Origin: Actinomycetota bacterium
GTDB taxonomy: Bacteria > Actinomycetota > Actinomycetes > Nanopelagicales > Nanopelagicaceae
Direction: 5' to 3'
Length of the DNA: 42,759 nucleotides
Assembly (NCBI GenBank): GCA_009702925.1
Contig: WLHC01000006.1
Location: forward strand, 1 to 42,759
Shown here one piece after another: positions 37,212-42,759 of this stretch; the stretch's first letter is position 1; each line of letters starts with the position of its first letter. The notes beneath the pieces were generated by a model that worked only from the letters and a program-made list of their open reading frames with translations, was not told the DNA's origin and ran no database searches. A program made the position numbers and the translations under genes.

Positions 37212-37993
37212 TCGTCGTGAAATATGGCGGAAATGCAATGCGCGATGAAAATGGTGATTTTTCTCGAGCTATTGCAGATGCAATCGCCGATGGAATAGAG
37301 ATTGTGATTGTTCATGGCGGTGGACCGCAGATTAACGAGGCTCTAGATAGCAAAGGTATAAAGAGTCATTGGATGGGGGGTTTGCGAGTGACGACACCGG
37401 AAACATTTCAGGTCGTTGAGGAAGTGTTGGTAGAAAATGTAGGGCCGTCACTGGTTGCATCACTAAATATTGCTGGGGTAAATGCTCAATCAATCTCGGG
37501 CCGTGCATTACCTACATTGCTCGCTGAGAGAATGACAGTTGAGATCGATGGAAACAAACGCGATGTTGGCCTGGTGGGAGAAATAACACGTGTAGACCCA
37601 GCGCACGTTTTTGAACTTCTCAAAGGTGGGATAACTCCGGTGATTGCGCCTATCTCTTCATCTGAGGATGGATTGATTGGATATAATGTGAATGCAGACT
37701 TTGCTGCAGCAGCGGTTGCATCTGCGTTGCAAGCTTCAACCTTGATTATGATGACTGATGTTTCAGGTATATATCGAAACTGGCCAGATAAGAATTCATT
37801 AATTAGCGAGATTAGCATGGCAGAATTAAAAGAAATTAAATCCACTTTCAGCGATGGAATGCGTCCTAAAGTTCAAGCGACTCTAGATGCCCTTTCTTAC
37901 GGTGTTAAATCAGTTCGAATTATTGATGGTACAGAATCGCAATCTTTTTCTCAGGCTTTAGCCGGCAACGGTGGAACTTTGGTGACTTCATGA
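37208..37993 (+). CDS. argB: Acetylglutamate kinase
   Basis: ArgB phosphorylates N-acetylglutamate, usually the controlled step when the pathway is cyclic. The 261-residue protein begins directly with the catalytic strand (MIVVKYGGNAM), followed by VIVHGGGPQIN, GLVGEI, GYNVNADFAAAAVA and MTDVSGI. It lacks the N-terminal helix of about 25 residues that forms the hexamer and the arginine site in feedback-sensitive enzymes. By length and start it looks like the short dimeric type of E. coli. The start ATG overlaps the argJ stop (ATGA), so a longer N-terminus would have to lie within argJ in another frame. Confidence 0.96.
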   Translation: MIVVKYGGNAMRDENGDFSRAIADAIADGIEIVIVHGGGPQINEALDSKGIKSHWMGGLRVTTPETFQVVEEVLVENVGPSLVASLNIAGVNAQSISGRALPTLLAERMTVEIDGNKRDVGLVGEITRVDPAHVFELLKGGITPVIAPISSSEDGLIGYNVNADFAAAAVASALQASTLIMMTDVSGIYRNWPDKNSLISEISMAELKEIKSTFSDGMRPKVQATLDALSYGVKSVRIIDGTESQSFSQALAGNGGTLVTS

Positions 37994-39159
37994 AAAACAA
38001 AGTATTTGCAAAACGCTGGAGCAAATCAGTTCAAAACAACTATGGGGTACCAGAGATTACCTTAGTAAAAGGTAAGGGCCTAGTTGTTCAGGATGCAGAG
38101 GGTAAAATCTATTTGGACTTTCTTGGAGGAATTGCTACAAACATTTTAGGGCATGCGCACCCGAGCATCATTAGCGCTGTGTCGAAACAGGTAAGAACCC
38201 TTAATCATGTTAGCAATTTTTATTCACATCCGAATGCTGTTTTACTGGCTGAGAAATTGGCGTCATTAACTAAAACGAAAAACGCAAAGGTCTTCTTTTG
38301 CCAGTCAGGTGCAGAGGCTAATGAAGCAGCGATAAAGCTTTCACGTAAAACTGGTCGCAGCCATATTGTTGCTGCTCAAGGTTCATTTCATGGTCGAACC
38401 ATGGGTGCATTGTCACTAACCGGTCAACCTTCTAAACGCGAACCATTTCTACCGCTGCTAAAGAATGTGAAGCATGTTCCTTTCGGAGATATAGAAGCTA
38501 TGAGGCGATCGATTTCTAAGAAAACTGCGATGGTAATTATTGAACCAATCATGGGTGAAGCAGGAGTGATTGTTCCACCAACAGATTATCTACAAGGTCT
38601 AAGAGAACTTTGCGATAAAAACGGTGCTTTATTAGTTATCGACGCGGTTCAAACTGGGATGGGCAGAACCGGTGATTGGTTTGGCTATGAGTACTCCGGT
38701 ATAACTCCAGATGTCATCACAGTGGCAAAGGGTCTAGGTGGTGGCCTTCCGCTTGGGGCCATGATTGCGATTGGAAATTCTGCAGATCTATTCAAGCCAG
38801 GAGAGCATGGATCAACTTTTGGTGGCAATCCAATAACAACAGCATCCGCCCTTGCAGTCATTAAAACTATTGAGAAACAAAATATTTTAAAGAAAGTTAG
38901 AAAACAGGGTCAGATATTGATCCAAGAATTAGCTCTTATTCCAGGTATCAGAGAAGTTAGAGGTGCCGGATTATTAATAGGTATCGAACTCGAAATAGCC
39001 AATGCGAATGAAGTGACTCGAAAACTGGCAGAAGCCGGAGTTCTGGTCAATGCCGCTAACGCTTCTACTATTCGAATTGCTCCAGCTCTAATTGTTAGTG
39101 ATTTTCAAATAAGGAAATTCATAAATACTTTTAGGGAGGTGCTGACAAATGGCAGTTAA
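37990..39159 (+). CDS. argD: Acetylornithine aminotransferase
   Basis: ArgD is the class III pyridoxal-phosphate transaminase that turns N-acetylglutamate semialdehyde into N-acetylornithine; related enzymes may also act in lysine synthesis. The 389-residue protein has FLGGIATNILGHAHP at the start, the SGAEANEAAIKLSRK cofactor phosphate loop, EPIMGEAGV, the DAVQTGMGRTG motif and the Schiff-base lysine Lys247 in TVAKGLGGGLPLGA. Its ATG overlaps the argB stop by four bases, and its end overlaps argR by 11 bases. Confidence 0.96.
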   Translation: MKNKVFAKRWSKSVQNNYGVPEITLVKGKGLVVQDAEGKIYLDFLGGIATNILGHAHPSIISAVSKQVRTLNHVSNFYSHPNAVLLAEKLASLTKTKNAKVFFCQSGAEANEAAIKLSRKTGRSHIVAAQGSFHGRTMGALSLTGQPSKREPFLPLLKNVKHVPFGDIEAMRRSISKKTAMVIIEPIMGEAGVIVPPTDYLQGLRELCDKNGALLVIDAVQTGMGRTGDWFGYEYSGITPDVITVAKGLGGGLPLGAMIAIGNSADLFKPGEHGSTFGGNPITTASALAVIKTIEKQNILKKVRKQGQILIQELALIPGIREVRGAGLLIGIELEIANANEVTRKLAEAGVLVNAANASTIRIAPALIVSDFQIRKFINTFREVLTNGS

Positions 39160-39631
39160 TACACAATCAGTATCAGCGCGAAGAGCTAAGGCGATTGCAC
39201 TCATACAGAGTGGAAAAGTTCATTCACAGAACGATTTAGTAACGCTGTTGAAAAAAAGTGGATATGACGTAACTCAAGCAACAGCAAGCCGGGACCTAGA
39301 AGAGATTGGTGCCGTCCGATCCCGAAATAGCAGGGGAGAGAGCACATATGAGATAAGCGAAAGCAGTGATGGAGCTATCGCAAGGAGCACGCCTTTGCCA
39401 TCAAAATTAATTTTATCCGTAGACTCGAGTGCCAACTTGGCGGTTATACATACTCCTCCAGGAGCGGCACAGTTTCTTGCCAGTTCCTTAGATCATGCAA
39501 ATCTAACGGGAGTAATAGGAACAATCGCTGGCGACGACACGATTATTTTAGTCTCCAAGAAAGCAAATGGTGGGGCACACTTAGCCAAAGAATTACTAGC
39601 GTATGCGCATTCAGATGGAAAGAGGAAGTAA
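39149..39631 (+). CDS. argR: Arginine repressor ArgR
   Basis: ArgR binds ARG boxes when arginine is plentiful and represses arginine synthesis. The 160-residue protein has the N-terminal winged helix (ARRAKAIALIQSGKVHSQND, then DVTQATASRDLEEIGAVRS, about residues 10-65). The C-terminal hexamer and arginine-binding domain contains HTPPGAAQFLASSLD and the GTIAGDDTIIL motif. AGGGAGGTG (39131-39139) inside argD is a strong ribosome binding site for the ATG at 39149, so argR is well translated although it overlaps argD by 11 bases. It is coupled to argH by a one-base overlap (TAATG). The operator it should bind lies in front of argC. Confidence 0.96.
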   Translation: MAVNTQSVSARRAKAIALIQSGKVHSQNDLVTLLKKSGYDVTQATASRDLEEIGAVRSRNSRGESTYEISESSDGAIARSTPLPSKLILSVDSSANLAVIHTPPGAAQFLASSLDHANLTGVIGTIAGDDTIILVSKKANGGAHLAKELLAYAHSDGKRK

Positions 39632-41058
39632 TGGCACTCTGGGGCGGTCGTTTTTCAGAAGGACCACAGGATTCTGTCTTCGCATTATCTCGGAGTGTGC
39701 ATTTTGACTGGAGGCTCGCGCCCTATGACATCCGATCTTCAAAGGCTCACCTGGCTGTTCTAAAAAAGAACAAACTAATTGAAGAAAAAGACGCACAGTT
39801 GATTTTCGCAGCACTTAATGAACTTGCCGACGAAGTTTCATCTGGAGCATTCGTACCTGTTGATAGTGACGAGGATGTTCACAGCGCACTTGAACGCGGC
39901 TTAACGCAAAAACTTGGTGCCGTGGGCGGGTCTTTGCGGGCAGGTCGCTCTAGAAATGATCAAGTAACTACCGATCTAAGGCTTTTTTCAATAGACCATA
40001 TGTTGCAAATAGCAGCACAACTCGTTGAATTACAGGACTCGATTCTAAGCAAGGCCACTGAGTATGTTGACGCTCCATCACCTGGCTTTACTCATATTCA
40101 ACATGCCCAACCGGTTTCATTCGGTCATGAACTTGCAAAACATGCTCATGCATTTGCGCGTGATCTAGATCGAATTAATGATTGGTTGTCGCGAACTTCG
40201 GTAAGTTCCTTAGGTGCTGGTGCACTTGCCGGCTCATCGCTCTCACTTGACCCAGAGTTCACAGCAAAGGATCTAGGGTTTAAGAAGACATTTCAAAACA
40301 GTATCGATGCGGTAAGTGATCGAGATTATGTTTCTGAAGCGCTCTTTATTTTTGCAATGATAGGAAATCACCTTTCTCGAATTGGCGAAGAGTGGACCTT
40401 GTGGGCCTCTACTGAATTTTCATGGGCGCAAGTTTCTGATGCCTACTCAACTGGATCTTCCATCATGCCTCAGAAAAAGAATCCCGATGTAGCGGAATTG
40501 GCTCGCGGTAAATCAGGCAGATTGGTCGGAAATCTTGTAACCGTTTTAACGGTATTAAAAGCTTTGCCTTTTGCCTACAACCGCGATCTTCAAGAAGACA
40601 AAGAACCTTTATTCGACAGTTTCGACACTTTACTCCTAACTCTTCCGGCAGTAACTGGAATGATTGCTACGACTGATTTTGATCGAGCAAAGATGTCAGC
40701 TGCTGCTCCAATGGGATTTTCACTTGCAACAGAGATAGCAGATTATTTGGCGAAGAAAAATATTCCCTTTGCACAGGCACATGAATCGGCAGGCAAATGT
40801 GTAGCATTATGTGAAAGCACCTTTCGTGAGCTCCATGAATTAACTGCAGAAGAATTGCAATCTATACATCCTTCACTTGATGTAGGAGTTTTAGCCGTCC
40901 TTTCTGTCTCAGGTGCATTAAAAACTCGCACGACCTCTGGAGGAACCGCTCCTTCTCTTGTGTTGACTCAGATTAAAACGGCGCAAGGTGAAAATGACGT
41001 GACCCGCAAGGAAATCTCCCGCAAGATTAAGAGCTTTTCCGAGATGATGAACCAATGA
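39631..41058 (+). CDS. argH: Argininosuccinate lyase
   Basis: ArgH splits argininosuccinate into arginine and fumarate, the last step of the pathway. The 475-residue protein belongs to the fumarase/aspartase superfamily. It has WGGRFSEGPQDSVFALSRSV at the start and the DVHSALERGL segment. SRNDQVTTDLRLF, TPGFTHIQHAQPVSFGH-like (here SPGFTHIQHAQPVSFGHEL) and the signature GSSIMPQKKNPD follow. Its ATG shares a base with the argR stop, and its end overlaps tyrS by four bases. The partner argG (argininosuccinate synthase), usually adjacent, is not here. Confidence 0.97.
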   Translation: MALWGGRFSEGPQDSVFALSRSVHFDWRLAPYDIRSSKAHLAVLKKNKLIEEKDAQLIFAALNELADEVSSGAFVPVDSDEDVHSALERGLTQKLGAVGGSLRAGRSRNDQVTTDLRLFSIDHMLQIAAQLVELQDSILSKATEYVDAPSPGFTHIQHAQPVSFGHELAKHAHAFARDLDRINDWLSRTSVSSLGAGALAGSSLSLDPEFTAKDLGFKKTFQNSIDAVSDRDYVSEALFIFAMIGNHLSRIGEEWTLWASTEFSWAQVSDAYSTGSSIMPQKKNPDVAELARGKSGRLVGNLVTVLTVLKALPFAYNRDLQEDKEPLFDSFDTLLLTLPAVTGMIATTDFDRAKMSAAAPMGFSLATEIADYLAKKNIPFAQAHESAGKCVALCESTFRELHELTAEELQSIHPSLDVGVLAVLSVSGALKTRTTSGGTAPSLVLTQIKTAQGENDVTRKEISRKIKSFSEMMNQ

Positions 41059-42320
41059 ATTTGATTGAAGATCTGCGTTGGAGAGGCCTGCTGGCTCAGT
41101 CAACCGACGAAGCAGCCCTAGGTGAGTCTTTGAAGAAACCATTGACTTTATATGTTGGATTTGATCCAACTGCTCCATCGCTTCATGTTGGAAATCTGGT
41201 GGTTTTGTTGGTTCTTCGACGTTTTCAATTAGCCGGTCACAATCCTCTAGCTCTGGTTGGAGGAGCTACAGGCTTAGTGGGGGACCCGAGCGGCAAAAAC
41301 GAGGAGCGCACACTCAACAGTTCTGACACCGTTGCAGAGTGGGTCGGAAGAATTAAAGAGCAGGTATCAGTATTTTTAGATTTTGATTCAAAGAATAATC
41401 CAGCCAAAGTAGTTAACAATTTAGATTGGACCGCTCCATTGAGCGCAATCGAATTCTTGCGCGATATCGGTAAGCACTTCAGTGTCAATCAGATGCTTGC
41501 ACGTGATTCTGTCTCTTCCAGATTAGAAGCAGGTGGGATTTCTTATACCGAGTTCTCTTACCAAGTTTTACAGAGTTATGACTATCTGGAATTATTTCGA
41601 CGATACAACTGCACTCTGCAGTTGGGGGGATCTGATCAATGGGGAAACATTGTTGCTGGTTTAGATTTGATTCGAAGAGTTGAGCAGGGTAGTGCGCATG
41701 CACTTACCGTTCCTCTGCTGACTAAGGCAGATGGAACCAAGTTCGGAAAGACCGCAGGTGGCTCTGTTTGGTTAGATCCAGAGATGACATCCCCGTATGC
41801 ATTTTTCCAATACTGGCTAAATACCGATGACAAAGACGTGATTAATTTCTTGAAAGTATTCTCATTCAAATCCCATGATGAAATCACAGAGTTAGAAAAA
41901 AACCACATTGAAAATCCTGGATTGCGAGAAGCTCATCGTGAACTGGCAAGAGAGTTAACAACTCTGGTGCACACTCAAGAGGTTGCAGATAGGGTCGAGT
42001 CGGCAGCAAAAGCACTTTTTGGTCAGGGAGATTTAGCGCAATTGGATTTAACTACTTTGAAGTCTGCATTATCCGAACTTCCACAAACGAAAGTTTCTTC
42101 TCTTGAAGAAATACCAACATGGGTAGATTTGATCGCTGCTACGGGAATCGTCGAATCCAAATCTGCAGCGCGCCGCATCGTTAAAGAGGGTGGTGCATAT
42201 CTCAATAATGAAAAAATCTCCGGAGAAGATTTCAGACCCTCAAAAAACGACTTTTTATGCGGGAAATATGCAGTTTTGCGAAAAGGAAAAAGGGACTTAG
42301 CGGCCATCGAATTGGTCTAA
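41055..42320 (+). CDS. tyrS: Tyrosine-tRNA ligase
   Basis: TyrS charges tRNA-Tyr in the cytoplasm. The 421-residue protein is a class I synthetase of the bacterial TyrRS type. It has YVGFDPTAPSLHVGNL (HIGH motif as HVGN, residues 44-47) and QLGGSDQWGNI. The KMSKS loop is KFGKT at residues 229-233, and an S4 RNA-binding domain closes the protein (about residues 350-421, SKSAARRIVKEGGAYLNNEKI). The ATG overlaps the argH stop (ATGA), so it is translated with the arginine genes and ends 175 bases before the rRNA promoter P1. No T-box is present. Confidence 0.97.
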   Translation: MNLIEDLRWRGLLAQSTDEAALGESLKKPLTLYVGFDPTAPSLHVGNLVVLLVLRRFQLAGHNPLALVGGATGLVGDPSGKNEERTLNSSDTVAEWVGRIKEQVSVFLDFDSKNNPAKVVNNLDWTAPLSAIEFLRDIGKHFSVNQMLARDSVSSRLEAGGISYTEFSYQVLQSYDYLELFRRYNCTLQLGGSDQWGNIVAGLDLIRRVEQGSAHALTVPLLTKADGTKFGKTAGGSVWLDPEMTSPYAFFQYWLNTDDKDVINFLKVFSFKSHDEITELEKNHIENPGLREAHRELARELTTLVHTQEVADRVESAAKALFGQGDLAQLDLTTLKSALSELPQTKVSSLEEIPTWVDLIAATGIVESKSAARRIVKEGGAYLNNEKISGEDFRPSKNDFLCGKYAVLRKGKRDLAAIELV

Positions 42321-42495
42321 TCCACACCTGATCTTCCTGAAGGCTGTTTTATCAATTACAGAATTTTTGGGTCAATCTAAAAAACGCTAGCGGGCGTGGA
42401 TAATTTACCGTTTTTAAAGAAATTCCTTGCATAGGGGTAGCCATCCGATCTGTTGCGAACAGAGATTCTTGGGGGACTCGCCTCACCATGACGAT

Positions 42496-42524
42496 TTGAC
42501 CCCCCTCACCCACGTGGGTATAGT
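42496..42524 (+). promoter_or_regulatory. rRNA operon promoter P1
   Basis: TTGACC (42496-42501) and TATAGT (42519-42524) are separated by exactly 17 bases, the best promoter match in the window. The spacer carries a perfect 12-bp palindrome, ACCCACGTGGGT, at 42508-42519. Transcription should start near 42531. The 175 bases before it (42321-42495) hold no gene I can see and no convincing tyrS terminator. Confidence 0.85.
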
Positions 42525-42548
42525 TACGCTCCTTGCTGGGAACGGACG

Positions 42549-42622
42549 ATTTAGGCCGGACAGTAGGCGTAAATGCTCAATTCATGGAGCATTAGCCAGA
42601 TTCAGTAGCTCATTTAGGCCGG
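42549..42622 (+). repeat. 11-bp direct repeat in the rRNA leader
   Basis: ATTTAGGCCGG occurs at 42549-42559 and again at 42612-42622. Between them AATGCTC and GAGCATT can form a 7-bp hairpin. The second copy lies directly before promoter P2. Confidence 0.8.
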
Positions 42623-42623
42623 T

Positions 42624-42653
42624 TTGACCGCGTCTGCGTGCGTGCACTAAGTT
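42624..42653 (+). promoter_or_regulatory. rRNA operon promoter P2
   Basis: TTGACC (42624-42629) and TAAGTT (42648-42653) are 18 bases apart. Tandem promoters are usual for rRNA operons. The -10 is weaker than at P1. Confidence 0.6.
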
Positions 42654-42759
42654 TGGTGGTCTGCCCTGAAAACTAGGAGGAATCCTGGGGACCAGTGCGC
42701 ATCCGTACCTTGAGAACTCAACAGCGTGCCATAAGTCAATGCCAATAGTGGCTTAATTC
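42654..42759 (+). promoter_or_regulatory. Leader of the rRNA operon with boxA-like element
   Basis: The stretch CTTGAGAACTCAACAGCGTG (42709-42728) matches the conserved leader upstream of actinobacterial 16S rRNA genes, which includes the boxA antitermination site. AGGA-GGAA-TCCT (42676-42687) forms a small hairpin upstream. No 16S sequence is present yet; the rrs gene should begin shortly after the window. Confidence 0.8.

Noticed and set aside
42380-42416. AAAAACG/CGTTTTT pairing after tyrS as terminator
   Set aside because: Only seven pairs, mostly A-T, with a 22-base loop; not convincing.
42427-42627. 66-codon open frame upstream of the rRNA operon
   Set aside because: It spans promoter P1 and the first leader repeat, has no ribosome binding site and no recognisable protein motif.
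42700-42759. Start of 16S rRNA inside the window
   Set aside because: The conserved 5' sequence of 16S rRNA does not appear before the window ends; only the leader is present.

Overview
The window is a densely packed housekeeping segment from an actinobacterium. The lineage markers are RbpA (RNA polymerase-binding protein), WhiA next to RapZ, a SufR-headed suf operon, a DUF3099 membrane protein next to SURF1, and the uvrC-rapZ-whiA-gap-pgk-tpiA-secG order. The DNA is visibly A/T-rich for an actinobacterium (by eye somewhat below 50% GC), genes overlap by 1, 4, 8 or 11 bases, and spacers are very short. This resembles the streamlined freshwater acI/Nanopelagicales type; that placement is inference and not tested by alignment.

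Layout. (1) 1-1123: 3' part of rpsA and its terminator. (2) 1175-10609: coaE, the complete excision-repair set uvrB-uvrA-uvrC, then rapZ and whiA, all on +. (3) 10750-14425: lower glycolysis gap-pgk-tpiA, then secG and rbpA, on +. (4) 19990 down to 14432, on -: ctaA-tkt-tal-pgi, each pair overlapping by four bases. The zwf-opcA-pgl genes that often sit in this neighbourhood in other actinobacteria are not here. (5) 20072-28218, on +: sufR-sufB-sufD-Rieske ferredoxin-sufC-sufS-sufU-sufT and an ABC exporter, apparently one operon. (6) 29195 down to 28198, on -: DUF3099 protein and SURF1. (7) 29208-31441: a structured leader, then infC-rpmI-rplT and a SpoU-type RNA methyltransferase. (8) 31538-35001: pheS-pheT. 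(9) 35050-42320: argC-argJ-argB-argD-argR-argH and tyrS, without argF or argG. (10) 42321-42759: two promoters and the leader of a ribosomal RNA operon; the 16S gene itself must start just beyond the window.

Functionally the genes cover translation (S1, IF3, L35, L20, PheRS, TyrRS, rRNA leader), DNA repair, central carbon flow (triose section of glycolysis plus the non-oxidative pentose phosphate branch), Fe-S cluster assembly, assembly of a heme A-containing cytochrome oxidase (CtaA, SURF1), and arginine synthesis with its own repressor. There are no mobile elements, phage genes, CRISPR arrays or tRNAs that I can see, and no convincing candidate for a wholly new multi-gene system.

The most interesting signals are regulatory. 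At least eight genes have a TANNNT -10 hexamer ending 6-7 bases before the start codon, which predicts leaderless mRNAs. One of these, the SpoU methyltransferase mRNA, would fold its own first ~50 bases into a 15-17 bp hairpin. infC appears to start at a GTC codon behind a strong ribosome binding site. Nested palindromes cover the sufR promoter, ARG-box-like palindromes cover the argC promoter, and the rRNA P1 promoter carries a perfect 12-bp palindrome in its spacer.
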